DNA of 64,000 nt from Myroides guanonis (GCF_900114085.1 NZ_FORU01000001.1:372206-436205), one strand, 5' to 3'. Shown: positions 18,485 to 28,658, counted from the first letter of the stretch. Numbers and translations are program-made. Notes: generated by a model from the letters alone, not told the origin.

Positions 18485-19183
18485 TTATTTGATTAATTGT
18501 GTTAGTACAGTTTTTTTATATGTTTCACCTATTGGTATTATTGCTTTTTCTATATACAACCTATTGCGTTCAATAGCTTCTATATGCTGTTTATTGATAA
18601 TATAGGACTTGTGAATTCTTACAAATAGATCTGATGGTAATTTGTCCTCCATATCTTTAAGGGTACTAAGAGTAATCAGACGCTCGTTACTCAGATGTAA
18701 AATTAAGTAGTCCTTCAACCCTTCGACATATTTTAATTCGTTAAAAAATACTTTTATATGTTTACCATCTGTTTTTACAAACAAGTAATCTTGCTTATGA
18801 TGAGTTTTATCGGTTGTATGCTGTTCTATTATAGGTGTAACCTTTAGGATACTTTTTAAAAAGCGCTCATAAGTAATCGGTTTTAATAAATAGTCTAGTA
18901 CATTGTGTTCATAGCCTTGAAGAGCGTATTGATTGTATGCTGAAGTGATGATGAAATACGATTTGTTTCCAAGCAAATTCATGATTTGTAGACCAGTTAA
19001 TTCTGGCATCTGTATATCTATAAAACACAAATCTACTTTCAAGTGTTGCAATTCTGTCAATGCTTGAATAGCAGATGTAGAGCTTCCTATTAATTGTAAA
19101 TGAGGGGATTTCTGAACATATTCGTTTAGCAAAGCTACCGCCATCGGTTCATCATCAAGAATATAGCATTGTATCAAATTCAT
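18485..19183 (-). CDS. LytTR-family response regulator
   Basis: A 232-residue response regulator. The receiver domain has the acidic pair (CYILDDEPMAVALL), the acceptor Asp (LCFIDIQMPELTG) and the Lys (YLLKPITYERF). The C-terminal LytTR DNA-binding domain runs from about 135 (YLFVKTDGKHIKVFF, VEGLKDYLILHL, VRIHKSYIINKQHIEAIE). The start at 19183 forms an ATGA overlap with the stop of the kinase gene and is preferred over the ATG at 19204. It is the cognate regulator of that kinase. Confidence 0.93.
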   Translation of the reverse strand: MNLIQCYILDDEPMAVALLNEYVQKSPHLQLIGSSTSAIQALTELQHLKVDLCFIDIQMPELTGLQIMNLLGNKSYFIITSAYNQYALQGYEHNVLDYLLKPITYERFLKSILKVTPIIEQHTTDKTHHKQDYLFVKTDGKHIKVFFNELKYVEGLKDYLILHLSNERLITLSTLKDMEDKLPSDLFVRIHKSYIINKQHIEAIERNRLYIEKAIIPIGETYKKTVLTQLIK

Positions 19184-20220
19184 AGTTCTATAGTTAGTTC
19201 GCAAGTAAAGATATTCGCTTCTTCTGTAACCGTCAAGTTGTGTTTGTCTGGAAATTGTAGCTCTAATCTTTTGCGAATATTAGATAGTCCAATTCCACTA
19301 ATGCTGTCTTTGAAGTGTTTGTTGATTTTGTTTTGAGTATGCAATCTTAGGATATTGTCTTTTTGTGTAATTTGAATGATAAAAGGTCGTTCCTTATCGG
19401 TTAATACACCATGTTTAAAGCCATTTTCTACAAAAGGCAATAGTAACAATGGAGGTATATGAATATCTGGGTTCTTAACATTAATAATCAACTCAAGCTG
19501 AGCGTTACCCGCAATTCTCATTTTTTCCAAGTCAATAAAATCTTGAATATAATTAAGTTCTTTTTGTAGTTCTACACTGTTTTGTTCTGTTTCATAAGTC
19601 ATGTATCGCATTAAATGACTTAGCTTATCAATTGCCGGTAATGCTAGTTCTGATTTTCGATAAACTAAATAATAGATGTTGTTTAACGTGTTAAAAATAA
19701 AATGTGGATTTATTTGAGACTTTAGAAAACGCAGTTCAGTTTCTTTTTGTTTACTTTCTATTAGTTGGTTAAGTTGGATACTTCTAATAAAATGGATAAC
19801 AATGTAAGTAACAGTAGCTGTAAAAATCGGTATGATACTAAAGTAAAAATTATCAAAGAAATAGAACGGAATTCCTGTTCCAACATGGTAGTTAACAGTG
19901 TCCCATAGTAATCTAGTAAGCCACTGTTCTAGAAGAGCTCTCAGGAATACAAATAAGAGATAAGAAGAAGCCCAACCAATAAGAGCTGTTTTCCAATTAA
20001 AGCTTTTTACCCAGCGAGGCATTATCAAGAAATAATGAAAATAAAAAACACTTAAGAAAACAATATTAAAAGTAATACCAAATAGAGAAAACTCTGTAAA
20101 GTCAATAAAGTATGGAGCATTTATGTTTAGATGAACATAGCGCAGATATAGTAAAAAAAGAAAAAGAACCATGTGTATTTGGACTTCTTTTTTCTTCGAT
20201 AAATACTCTATTTGCTTCAT
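19180..20220 (-). CDS. LytS-type sensor histidine kinase
   Basis: A 346-residue kinase of the His_kinase (PF06580) class. Four membrane helices fill residues ~15-150 with little extracytoplasmic domain. The phospho-acceptor is in the motif FLKSQINPHFIFNTLNNIYY, followed by the ATP-binding N-box LPFVENGFKHGV and the glycine box GIGLSNIRKRLELQFP. It overlaps the LytTR regulator by ATGA. Such compact kinases usually sense membrane state or small ligands. The signal here is unknown. Confidence 0.92.
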   Translation of the reverse strand: MKQIEYLSKKKEVQIHMVLFLFLLYLRYVHLNINAPYFIDFTEFSLFGITFNIVFLSVFYFHYFLIMPRWVKSFNWKTALIGWASSYLLFVFLRALLEQWLTRLLWDTVNYHVGTGIPFYFFDNFYFSIIPIFTATVTYIVIHFIRSIQLNQLIESKQKETELRFLKSQINPHFIFNTLNNIYYLVYRKSELALPAIDKLSHLMRYMTYETEQNSVELQKELNYIQDFIDLEKMRIAGNAQLELIINVKNPDIHIPPLLLLPFVENGFKHGVLTDKERPFIIQITQKDNILRLHTQNKINKHFKDSISGIGLSNIRKRLELQFPDKHNLTVTEEANIFTCELTIEL

Positions 20221-20359
20221 TATTTATGTTTTTGTAAAGCTATTAAAACTACAGCTCTCAATAAAGAGAGTTGGTCGCAAAAAACAGCTCGTTGGTCGAA
20301 AAATAGAAAATATATCTTAAGCGATGAATCATATTTGCATTAAAATCAAAAACAGACAG

Positions 20360-21184
20360 ATGTATATTAAAATTATTTATTTAGTAATGGTGTATTTATT
20401 TGCGCAGGTGACTCATGCACAAATAAACAAAAGCTTTAAATCGACAGATCCGATTGAGGTATTGAATTTTGGAACATTTCACATGGGATTTACATCTGAT
20501 GCGAATAGTACAGAATTTGATGAGCATAATTCAACTAACAAAGCAATGGTTCACGAAGTAGCAGAAGCGATAGCAAAGTTTAAACCTACTGTAATTATCG
20601 TTGAACAATTACCACAATACGATGAAGGCTTAAATGAATTGTATCAATCATATTTAAAGAATCCAGATTTAAAAATGGAGAATCCAAATGAAATTAATTT
20701 ATTAGCCTTTGAGGTAGGTAGGTTAGCAGGAGCAAAGCAATTTTATGGAATAGATTATAGTGAAGGATATAATTATATGATCAATAAGAGTATTCCTAAT
20801 TACAACGATAAAGACTTGTTTGAAGATTATATGACAGCAGTTATAACCATTTTTGATAATAAGGAAAAGAAATCTAGAGACGTTAAGCAAATGTTATACA
20901 ATACAAATACAAAAGAGTTTTTAGATGCAATGATCAACCTTAATGCAGATATGTTAACCCATGTTTCTTCAGAAGGAAAAGCAGAAGGCGCAGATGAAGC
21001 AGCAAAGTTTTATCACCGAAATTTATTGATGTATTCAAACCTGAATCAATTGCCTTTAACAAAAGATGATCGCGTTTTTATTTTAATGGGCGCAACGCAC
21101 ACTGCATTTTTCAATATGTGGCTAGAAAGAAGTCCTAAATATCAATTGGTTCATACATTAGATTATTTGGAGCAGTTTAAATAA
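20360..21184 (+). CDS. Exported DUF5694-like protein (TraB/GumN-like fold)
   Basis: A 274-residue exported protein. The start at 20360 gives a clean signal peptide (MYIKIIYLVMVYLFAQVTHAQ); an upstream ATG at 20324 would bury it. The mature protein shows the DUF5694 pattern: NFGTFHMGFTSD with a conserved His, KFKPTVIIVEQLPQYD with conserved Glu, and near the end LMGATHTAFFNMWL. These His/Glu positions resemble the TraB/TIKI family, members of which are proposed metalloproteases, so a hydrolase role is plausible but unproven. It is divergent from the LytS kinase operon. Confidence 0.8.
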   Translation: MYIKIIYLVMVYLFAQVTHAQINKSFKSTDPIEVLNFGTFHMGFTSDANSTEFDEHNSTNKAMVHEVAEAIAKFKPTVIIVEQLPQYDEGLNELYQSYLKNPDLKMENPNEINLLAFEVGRLAGAKQFYGIDYSEGYNYMINKSIPNYNDKDLFEDYMTAVITIFDNKEKKSRDVKQMLYNTNTKEFLDAMINLNADMLTHVSSEGKAEGADEAAKFYHRNLLMYSNLNQLPLTKDDRVFILMGATHTAFFNMWLERSPKYQLVHTLDYLEQFK

Positions 21185-21367
21185 TAGAAGAACTTAAAAT
21201 AAAATACCCGATAGTTGTAACTCAAGTAGAATTATACTGTTAGTAATTATAAAGTTTTCATTTTACTTGATTAGATAATTGAGATAGAACTTAAAACAAC
21301 TATTTTTGAATATAAATAATCTTAATTTAAGTATAAACTAAGATTACAATTTTCAAACCAGAGAACA

Positions 21368-22453
21368 ATGAAAAGTAAATTACTTTGTATTATAGCATTT
21401 TTGCTTGTAAGTATAGTTCCATGTATTGGGCATAATAAAATCTATGATAATCAAATAGACATAGAGTTTTTTATACCAGTAGAGAAATCAAAACTTTATA
21501 CACGTGTTATTGGTAACACTGAAAAACCTATAATTATTTCATTACATGGTGGTCCTGGAGCTTTTTCTGTAGATCATGAATTCTATAAAGATGTTTTTGA
21601 GAAAGATTACTTAGTTGTTTATTTTGACCAAAGGGGAGGAGGTAAATCGGAAGAATGCACAGATAAAACTATGCTTACAACAGATCAATTCGTTGAAGAT
21701 TTAGACATGGTAGTGGATTATATACAAGATAAATACCCAAACAAAAAAATCAATCTTTTAGGTACTTCATGGGGAGGGACTTATGGTTTTTTGTATTTGC
21801 TAAAGCATCAAGATAAGATTAATTCATTTATTAGTAGTTCAGGATTCATAGATAGTCCTCAAAGAAACTTTGCTCTAATAAATCACGAGCGCAAATTGGC
21901 AAATGAACTTTTAAAAATCACAACAGATTCTGTCAAAAAGGTTCGATATGAACAAATTCTAACGAAATTAGATGAAATTGAGAAAAGTGGATTTAAAGAT
22001 TTTTTTGAGTATATGAATGTTATTAGATATGAGTTTCCAAAAGATTTAGGTTTCGATGTTTATTGGGCTAAGCCAGAATTAAAAGAAAAGAAAGCTGAGT
22101 TACTTAGCGATCCTGATTTTTATGTTCGAGTAAAATATACTCCAGAGCAACTTGAAAAGGCAATCGAAAGAATGGAATATATAAACGAAGTCTTTATGAA
22201 TATGGAGTCCTATAACAATTTGAATATAGTAAATGAAATTGAGGCTATTAAAAAGCCTATATTAGTTATTCAAGGAGAATATGACTATGCAATTGGAGTA
22301 GAACAAGGTAGAACAATTTATAATGCGCTTAAAAATGTTTCCAAGAAGAATAAAGAGTTAGTATACATAAAAAACGCCTCGCATAATACACCGTTTGAAG
22401 CTCCTGAAATATATTATAATACGATGAAATCTTTTTTCAAAAAGCACAATTAA
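21368..22453 (+). CDS. Exported alpha/beta hydrolase, proline iminopeptidase-like
   Basis: A 361-residue S33-type alpha/beta hydrolase with a signal peptide (1-21). The oxyanion loop HGGPG is at 60-64, the DQRGGGKS motif at 87-94, and the nucleophile Ser134 in GTSWGG. The Asp is in IQGEYDYAIG and the catalytic His in KNASHNTPFEAP. The HGGPG/DQRGxGxS pair is typical of prolyl aminopeptidases and related esterases, but the exported location and divergent cap make the substrate uncertain. Confidence 0.88.
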   Translation: MKSKLLCIIAFLLVSIVPCIGHNKIYDNQIDIEFFIPVEKSKLYTRVIGNTEKPIIISLHGGPGAFSVDHEFYKDVFEKDYLVVYFDQRGGGKSEECTDKTMLTTDQFVEDLDMVVDYIQDKYPNKKINLLGTSWGGTYGFLYLLKHQDKINSFISSSGFIDSPQRNFALINHERKLANELLKITTDSVKKVRYEQILTKLDEIEKSGFKDFFEYMNVIRYEFPKDLGFDVYWAKPELKEKKAELLSDPDFYVRVKYTPEQLEKAIERMEYINEVFMNMESYNNLNIVNEIEAIKKPILVIQGEYDYAIGVEQGRTIYNALKNVSKKNKELVYIKNASHNTPFEAPEIYYNTMKSFFKKHN

Positions 22454-22598
22454 GCAAAAAGAATTTTGAACATTAATAGGTGCTTTCAGTTTTAAAACAG
22501 GAAATTATTAAATAAAACTTATCAAAAATATCAGCCTTAAAAGGTGGAAATGGCAACGTTTTTTCAGAAACATCTCTAAGTTCAAATAGAATAAAAAG

Positions 22599-22633
22599 AA
22601 ACCCGATAACTGTAATGTATAGCTATCGGGTTT
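22599..22633. terminator. Bidirectional terminator
   Basis: AAACCCGATA pairs with TATCGGGTTT around a 15-base loop, between the convergent hydrolase and thioredoxin-like genes. Its arm matches the terminator at 18032. Confidence 0.8.
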
Positions 22634-22668
22634 TGCTTTATTGATATTTTCAAGAAGATTAAAAAGGA

Positions 22669-23241
22669 TTATTTCTTCGGGGAATTGTCTAAAAACATTT
22701 GTTTAACTTTTTCTACATCATAACTTTTGTCTGCTTCCAAATCACCAGATCCGAAAACATTAGTCACTTCACCTTCACCATTAATGACAAAAAAGAAAGG
22801 ATAACCTAAGCTTTTAGCATTAGGAGCATATTTTTCAAACACTTCTTTATTTTTGTTTTTTGTAGAATAATTTAAGTGGTAATACAAGTAATTTGCATCG
22901 ACTATAGTTTTGAGCTCTTGATTGTTTTGTACAAAATCATTAAAACGCAAACACCAAATGCACCAGTTACCACCAGCTTGTACAAATACGTTTTTACCTT
23001 CCAATTTTGCTTTGGCTATTAGTTCATTTATTTTAGCCTGAGCGTCTTCTTGTTCGTTGTAGGGTTTTGATAATTTTTCTTTTTCAACCTCAATAGCTTT
23101 TTTTGCAGCAACAGTATCTACTTGTACAGAAGACTCTACAGCATCATTAGTTATAGCTTCGGGTGTTGGAATTTCTTTTTTACAACTAGTTAATGTGAAT
23201 AGGGACGCTATAATTAACGAGGATATAAGTGTTTTTTGCAT
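22669..23241 (-). CDS. Thioredoxin-family lipoprotein
   Basis: A 190-residue lipoprotein (LFTLTSCKKE, Cys at 20) with a thioredoxin-like domain from about 75 onward. The active site is WCIWCLRF, a CxxC after the family-typical GGNW. The cis-Pro region is SLGYPFFFVING. The pattern KLEGKNVFVQAGGNWCIWC matches the Thioredoxin_7/DUF255-like group, which reduces or shuffles disulfides outside the cytoplasm. The charged linker (24-70) probably spaces the domain from the membrane. Confidence 0.88.
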   Translation of the reverse strand: MQKTLISSLIIASLFTLTSCKKEIPTPEAITNDAVESSVQVDTVAAKKAIEVEKEKLSKPYNEQEDAQAKINELIAKAKLEGKNVFVQAGGNWCIWCLRFNDFVQNNQELKTIVDANYLYYHLNYSTKNKNKEVFEKYAPNAKSLGYPFFFVINGEGEVTNVFGSGDLEADKSYDVEKVKQMFLDNSPKK

Positions 23242-23607
23242 GTTTTTGTATTTAGAAATTATATGTAAATTTCAATCTTAAAAAAGGTTTTTAGAAAACA
23301 CAAAAATAAGGCTTTTTTAACCCTTTACGACATCTAAAAAGTGTTTTATGTATACTGTATGAATTAATTATTTACAAGCTTATTTTAAATATTAATTGCC
23401 TACTGTTAGGATAATACCTATATCTGTATCTTCTTTTTAATTTTATTACTTTCAGGGTAATTATTAATCACTTTTTTCTAGAGATAACTGTTATTCTTGG
23501 ATGTTGTGAGAGATTACTATTTTTAAAATAAAATCTAAGAGGTCTTATATAATAAGTATATTGTGGTGTTTTATAATTGGTAAACAGACGTAATTCAAAA
23601 CATAAGA
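23242..23607. other. Intergenic region
   Basis: A 366-bp gap between two divergent genes. I see only AT-rich sequence and no convincing gene, repeat or regulatory motif. Confidence 0.5.
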
Positions 23608-24423
23608 ATGAAAAGCATTGTTAACATAAGACAGTTTTATACTCCTATACAACCAGCAGCTAGAAAAATAGGAGGCAATGTCAATTATAATGAGTTTTTT
23701 CCAGATGTAAGACTTCAAAAATTTATCTATTGTTATTGGCAACTTGAAACAAGAGATAAACTTATTGACGAATATAAATATCGTGTAGACTCAGATGGTT
23801 GTATTGATGTTTTCTTTGAATTAGAGAATCCACAAGAAAACTTTGTGATGGGGTTCAGCAAAACGTTTGTAGAATTTCCTTTAGAAGACAAATTTAATTA
23901 CATAGGTATTCGTTTTCTACCGGCAGTATTTACCCAGATTTTCAAAATTAATGCAGAAGAGTTAAATAGTCAATGCGAGAATTTACATTTTATAGTTCCC
24001 AGCCTTTCAAAATTTATTGAACAAAGTTTTCATGATAAATTAGTTGCAGAAGAATTAGTTCAGATTTTAGATTGCTACTTTTTAAAAGTTGTTTATCAAA
24101 ATACTATCATGAGTGACAGTCGTTTCAATACTGCACTAGAAATCATTTTGAAGAAGAAAGGAATGTTGCATATAGAAAAAGATATAGATGCGGGGATTAG
24201 CAGTCGACAATTAAGAAGACTATTTGAGTTCTATATTGGCGATTCTGCCAAAACGTTTAGTAAGGTAGTTCGGTTTCAAAATATCTTAAAAGCTAATTGT
24301 TTGAAGCAAGAGTCAAAATACACCGATTTACTTTATGATTCAGGCTATTTTGATCAGTCTCATTTTATCAAAGAATTTAAATGTTTTTACGGTGAAACAC
24401 CTAGTGTTATATTCAATGAGTAA
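23608..24423 (+). CDS. AraC-family transcriptional regulator
   Basis: A 271-residue regulator. The N-terminal ~150 residues follow the DUF6597-type sensor pattern (FFPDVRLQKFIYCYWQLET, YIGIRFLPAVFTQIF). The C-terminal AraC helix-turn-helix pair is clear (IDAGISSRQLRRLFEFYIGDS, YTDLLYDSGYFDQSHFIKEF, and YGETPSVIF). It is followed 65 bp later by an exported VOC-domain protein on the same strand, which may be its target or co-transcribed partner. Confidence 0.9.
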   Translation: MKSIVNIRQFYTPIQPAARKIGGNVNYNEFFPDVRLQKFIYCYWQLETRDKLIDEYKYRVDSDGCIDVFFELENPQENFVMGFSKTFVEFPLEDKFNYIGIRFLPAVFTQIFKINAEELNSQCENLHFIVPSLSKFIEQSFHDKLVAEELVQILDCYFLKVVYQNTIMSDSRFNTALEIILKKKGMLHIEKDIDAGISSRQLRRLFEFYIGDSAKTFSKVVRFQNILKANCLKQESKYTDLLYDSGYFDQSHFIKEFKCFYGETPSVIFNE

Positions 24424-24488
24424 GGTTGTCCGTTTTTTACTATTTTTTTATTAAAAGAAAAATGAACTTTGTTCTATATAAAGAAAGT

Positions 24489-24977
24489 ATGAAGAACATT
24501 ATGACTCTAATGATTTGTATGATGACAATTAAAGCTGCATTTTCACAAGTCGACACTAAACAAGAAAAACAAATAAACATGAAATTAAATTCAGGAATTG
24601 TAACCGAAAAATTATTAGAAACAAAGGAGTTTTATACAAACCAATTAGGTTTTGGTGTAACATTTGAAAACGATTTTTATATTTTGTTGCATACTCCAAA
24701 CGGAGAATCGGAAATTAGTTTTCTACTACCTAATCATCCAAGTCAGCAGTCTCTTTTTCAAAAACCATTTCAGGGAAATGGAGTCTATCTAACTCTTGAA
24801 GTTGACAATGTAGATGAAGTATATAGTAGGTTGATAGAAAAAGGAGTAACAATAGAAATTGAAATACGAGATGAACCATGGGGAGATCGTCATTTTGCAA
24901 TTATGGACCCAAATGGAGTGGGAATAGATATAGTTACATATTCACCTCCAAAAATTGAGGAATTAGAACGACCATAG
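24489..24977 (+). CDS. Exported VOC/glyoxalase-fold protein
   Basis: A 162-residue vicinal-oxygen-chelate protein. The start at 24489 gives a signal peptide ending AAFSQ, unusual because VOC proteins are normally cytoplasmic; in-frame starts at 24426 (TTG) and 24462 would obscure it. The domain shows LLETKEFYTNQLGF, ISFLLPNHP, VYLTLEVDNVDEVYSRLIE and the C-terminal WGDRHFAIMDPNGVGIDIV. Family members bind metals, antibiotics or aldehydes. The first metal-ligand His is not obvious, so a binding rather than enzymatic role is possible. Confidence 0.82.
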   Translation: MKNIMTLMICMMTIKAAFSQVDTKQEKQINMKLNSGIVTEKLLETKEFYTNQLGFGVTFENDFYILLHTPNGESEISFLLPNHPSQQSLFQKPFQGNGVYLTLEVDNVDEVYSRLIEKGVTIEIEIRDEPWGDRHFAIMDPNGVGIDIVTYSPPKIEELERP

Positions 24978-25119
24978 GATTTGTGTACCAATAATTAAAA
25001 TATTTCATTGTGTTCTGATTTGTTTAAGAAAGAGCGAATTCCTAGTTTTGTGAAAATTTGTAAAAAAATCTACTAGAAGTGTTTTTTATAAATTTTAAAA
25101 TTCACATTTAATAAAATCT

Positions 25120-25887
25120 ATGAGGATGAAAAAAAGTCTGCTATTTCTATTGACAATTACACTAATGACGTCTTGTTCAAATGAAGACAACACTATAAAC
25201 GATAAAGATAAATTAGTGATAAAACATGACGGTAAATTAAAGAGTACAAAGGTAATTGTTAATTCCTCAGTTGTTGATGAGAAATTATATTCATATATAG
25301 AAACAACAGATTTTTTATACGGGACTAATGGTTTTGTGAGTGAAACTAAAACCACAAGAATTGATAAATATGGAGAATCGTTTGCTCATACCACTTTTGG
25401 TTATGATGGAAATTATTTAATCAATAAAACATATTTAGAACCTAGTTATAGAAATGATGTGGTAGAAAAATTCTATTATGTAGATGAATTAATAACGACT
25501 TCAAATTATTATTCTAGAGGAAAATCAGTACGTGAATATTATTCTTATGATTCATTTAAGAATTTAATCAAAAGAGAAATATTTCATAATGAGGAAGAAT
25601 GGGAAGCAACATTTGAATTTGAATATACAAATGAAAATGTAAATAAATTGATTCTTAATACAAGACATCCTATACCTACTCAAATTTTGAACTATGAGTA
25701 TGATAATAAACACAATCCTTATAATGAAGCTTATTCGGTAGCATATAGAAGGATAAAATATATTTCCAAAAATAATGTTGTACGAGTCAATGATAATGAG
25801 ATTCAATATGAATATAATGCTAAAGGATATCCAATCAAGAGTATAGATAAAAATAATGATGTAATTACTACATATGAATATTATTAG
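25120..25887 (+). CDS. Lipoprotein with YD/RHS-like repeats
   Basis: A 255-residue lipoprotein (LMTSCSNED) whose mature part is a chain of Tyr-rich strands such as FGYDGNYLINKTYLEP, YYSYDSFKNLIKREIF and IQYEYNAKGYPIKSID. These resemble degenerate YD repeats found in RHS-like and DUF4595-type surface proteins of Bacteroidota. No toxin tip is attached. ATG codons at 25120 and 25126 are equally possible starts. It stands alone with its own terminator. Confidence 0.75.
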   Translation: MRMKKSLLFLLTITLMTSCSNEDNTINDKDKLVIKHDGKLKSTKVIVNSSVVDEKLYSYIETTDFLYGTNGFVSETKTTRIDKYGESFAHTTFGYDGNYLINKTYLEPSYRNDVVEKFYYVDELITTSNYYSRGKSVREYYSYDSFKNLIKREIFHNEEEWEATFEFEYTNENVNKLILNTRHPIPTQILNYEYDNKHNPYNEAYSVAYRRIKYISKNNVVRVNDNEIQYEYNAKGYPIKSIDKNNDVITTYEYY

Positions 25888-25899
25888 TCTTTTGTTTTT

Positions 25900-25942
25900 A
25901 AAAAAGGGGTTAGATTCCAATAAGGAATCTAACCCCTTTTTT
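25900..25942. terminator. Bidirectional terminator
   Basis: A perfect 19-bp inverted repeat (arm AAAAAAGGGGTTAGATTCC) with a 5-base loop follows the YD-repeat lipoprotein gene. Confidence 0.9.
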
Positions 25943-26083
25943 AATGTAAGCAAGTAAGAACTCGTTTTTAAGCTTTTAATATATTGAAATAGAATTAACT
26001 TCGAACAAGTAAAATTTATTCACTTAGATCTAATCGTGTTGATTAACAGAGAAATTGTTGAAGATAAATTAGAATAAAAATTA

Positions 26084-27040
26084 CTATTGTAGCTCTTTTA
26101 AAAGCAATTGATATTCTAAGTCGTTATCATTTAAAAAATTGAGTAATTCTATTTTATTATTTACATTTAAGACTCTTTTTTTACCGTTTTTTAGATTGAT
26201 GTATAATCCTGTTTTTGAACCAAAAACATAAGCCCAACCTAATTTTTTTGAATATCTTATTCCAAAACCTAAAGGAAAATCATCCATAATTTTATCTTTT
26301 ATTTCAATGGATTCTATTTCGTTCCAGCTTATCTTTTTATTGATAAACAAGAATGAATATGAAACGGTTGATTTGTCGATGTAGACTGAAAAGGGACTGA
26401 TGAAAATAAAAATACATATTAGTATATTGAATAATGTAAAATAAACAATTTCATTACTTTTCCAATCACTTAGAAAAACTACTAGAAAGAATTGGAATAG
26501 GAAGAGCCCTAAAATAAATTTCGGCAATCTGGTTTTTTCTTTAAAAAACTTAGTGCTTTGCATTTCTTTAAAATTAAAGATTGATTCTATATTTACGTTA
26601 TTAATAATAATAGAAGTAAGATTGTCATCACTATCGATGCCCATAAATAAGTTATCTGTTACGTTTAAATAGCTTGTCTTAGCATCACTGAAAACTATTT
26701 TTACTATATCGTCATTGTAATCTAGTCGTACTATTTTTTCATGAGGTTTAATTTCTGATATATAGAACCTATAGTAGCCATTTGTTTTTTGAGGGACTGT
26801 GAGAGTACTGTCTTTATTGGCAAGAGAGTTATTAATATGAATTATGTCTAAAGAGAAAAATTGTTTGTGATCCATACCAGAACCAATTTCAATTAGGCAG
26901 ATATCATTTTCTAATATTGAAAAAGATTGTGGTTCATACCTTGGTATGGCCGTAATACTTAGTGGTATCCCATGATTAGATTCAGAAGTTTCAATAGTAT
27001 AGCTTAACTCTTTAGGTTCTTTAGCAAAATTTACTCTCAT
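26084..27040 (-). CDS. Membrane protein of unknown function
   Basis: A 318-residue protein. Residues ~1-160 are soluble and beta-rich. Two membrane segments follow at about 171-192 and 200-220 (FILGLFLFQFFLVVFL and FTLFNILICIFIFISPF). The C-terminal part (VSYSFLFINKKISWNEIESI, then YINLKNGKKRVLNVNN) resembles a bacterial PH-like or YdbT-like domain that often follows paired helices. No family assigned. It stands alone on the minus strand. Confidence 0.65.
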   Translation of the reverse strand: MRVNFAKEPKELSYTIETSESNHGIPLSITAIPRYEPQSFSILENDICLIEIGSGMDHKQFFSLDIIHINNSLANKDSTLTVPQKTNGYYRFYISEIKPHEKIVRLDYNDDIVKIVFSDAKTSYLNVTDNLFMGIDSDDNLTSIIINNVNIESIFNFKEMQSTKFFKEKTRLPKFILGLFLFQFFLVVFLSDWKSNEIVYFTLFNILICIFIFISPFSVYIDKSTVSYSFLFINKKISWNEIESIEIKDKIMDDFPLGFGIRYSKKLGWAYVFGSKTGLYINLKNGKKRVLNVNNKIELLNFLNDNDLEYQLLLKELQ

Positions 27041-27224
27041 AAAATATTATTTGTCCAATTTACATGAAAATTTTTAAAAGATGAATCTTCCACAATATAA
27101 ATACTTGTTTGTTCATATTGATTAATCACAATTAGCATAAGAACATAAGTAGTGTAAACTCATATAGAGTGTTTTAAATAGTGAATTTCAGTAAGTTATA
27201 ACGAGCTTCTATGGATTATTGTTT

Positions 27225-27737
27225 TTAGTCTTTAGAAGTCAATGCAAATTTCTTTGCTTGCCCCACCCAATTCGGTGCGTTGTTAATAGTTTGTCTAAGG
27301 AATAAGTTCAGTTGTGCAGAATGATGTTGAATATGCCTCATATTATACAATAGAATTTCAAGTAAAGAGAAGTTTCTGTATTCATTAATCCAGCGGTCAT
27401 TCATTCTATTTGGCGATAGACCTCCAATAAGGCGGTTAGCTTTTTTTCTACAATGATCCAAGTAACTAAGGACTTCTAACTTTGTATATGTTCTTTCTGG
27501 TTTCTCACCTGTAGGGTCAAATTCTGATAAAGTAAATGGTTTAGGTGGTGCAAAGCTATTTGGTTCTGTGGTTAAATAATAGTCTGTCCAGAAAATACAA
27601 TGGAAAGATAGATACCAAAAATCTAATGGTGTATCCCAATGTTCATCTGGACACATATTGATTGCATTTTCAAGCATATCAAGACTTGCTCCAAATTGGG
27701 TCCAAATTGCTTCGGTGATTGTTGATGAATACTCCAT
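27225..27737 (-). CDS. DinB-family putative metal-dependent protein
   Basis: A 170-residue four-helix-bundle DinB-like protein. The three His expected for metal binding are suggested by WYLSFHCIFWTDYYL near residue 48 and RHIQHHSAQLNLFL near 135. The family includes thiol-dependent transferases and DNA-damage-induced proteins, so a specific substrate cannot be given. Length is normal and there is no signal peptide. Confidence 0.82.
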   Translation of the reverse strand: MEYSSTITEAIWTQFGASLDMLENAINMCPDEHWDTPLDFWYLSFHCIFWTDYYLTTEPNSFAPPKPFTLSEFDPTGEKPERTYTKLEVLSYLDHCRKKANRLIGGLSPNRMNDRWINEYRNFSLLEILLYNMRHIQHHSAQLNLFLRQTINNAPNWVGQAKKFALTSKD

Positions 27738-27880
27738 AATTATATTCTTTCAGATTGTCTTTACGTTTACTCGTTAGTTGTTATTACTAGTATTATTTGC
27801 ATTGTAATATTAGGTTTGAAATTGATGCGAAATGTATTAATTCTAACCTAATTTGAGCAAAAGCTTAGTCGTTTGTATAT

Positions 27881-28250
27881 TTAAATACCAGGTTGATTTA
27901 AAGTGTTTATTTTGTGTCGTCTATGTTCAAGTATTATGAGTAAAATCATTAATCCGATTGAAATAAGCGATGAGTTCAATGTTCCAAGTTCCAAGCCACC
28001 TTTCTCATGGGGTTTTGTCAGAAAATCGCCAAAAGTAGCTCCAAAAGGTCTTGTAAATACAAAAGCAATCCAAAATAAAACAATATGATTAATTTTTGTG
28101 GAGTAATGCAGAAGTACAACAATAATAATTACGCCACCGGTAACAAAAGCACCTTGTAAATAACTTAGTTCAAAATAATCGCCAAGAAAGTCTCCAAACT
28201 ATTTGAAAATAGAATTGCTGCCCAATAAAAAAACAATTTATGTTGTGCTA
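27881..28250 (-). pseudogene. Decayed COG4705-type membrane protein gene
   Basis: The minus strand encodes a recognisable C-terminal part of the COG4705 membrane-protein family: FGDFLGDYFELSYLQGAFV, then VLFWIAFVFTRPFGATFGD, ending EHRRHKINTLNQPGI with TAA at 27881-27883. Upstream, FYWAAILFSN is in another frame with a stop between the two pieces, so there is at least one deletion or frameshift, and the N-terminal half is missing. It is a remnant, not an expressed full gene. Confidence 0.65.
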
Positions 28251-28658
28251 ATCGCTTGGTGGCTTCTGTCTATGAATTTCAGACTCAATCAGCATCGAAC
28301 CGTCAATGGAATATTTTTTCAGTAAATAGACTCATAAAGTTTGGGCTTCCTTCTTTTCTAGGCGAGATATAGTGTCACAGTTCACGCTTCGCTCTTTCCT
28401 GTCTCTGTCTCCAAGTCTCTGTCTCCTAAATTAAATCTGGTAGAGTGGGTGAGGTAACGATGTTTATATTTTGGTGTTTTTCATTGTAAAATACCTATTT
28501 GTGGGTATTGATAAGTGATGTTTAGAAAAGTAGATTTGCAATTATAAATAGCCCAATTTTAATCCTCAAAATGGTATTATTAAAAACTAATATAAGACAT
28601 TTTGTAACGGCGCTATTTAAAATCTGTGAACACTTTACTAATTAAATTTTTAAAAACA
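28251..28658. repeat. Intergenic region with a GTCTCC-type repeat block
   Basis: Around 28379-28432 the words CACGCTTCGCTCTTTCCTG and CTGTCTCC/GTCTCTGTCTCC occur. They belong to the pyrimidine-rich intergenic repeat family found at several places downstream. The rest is AT-rich with no gene seen. Confidence 0.6.

Noticed and set aside
27903..28088. 61-codon plus-strand frame
   Set aside because: It is the antisense of the recognisable COG4705-like remnant on the minus strand.
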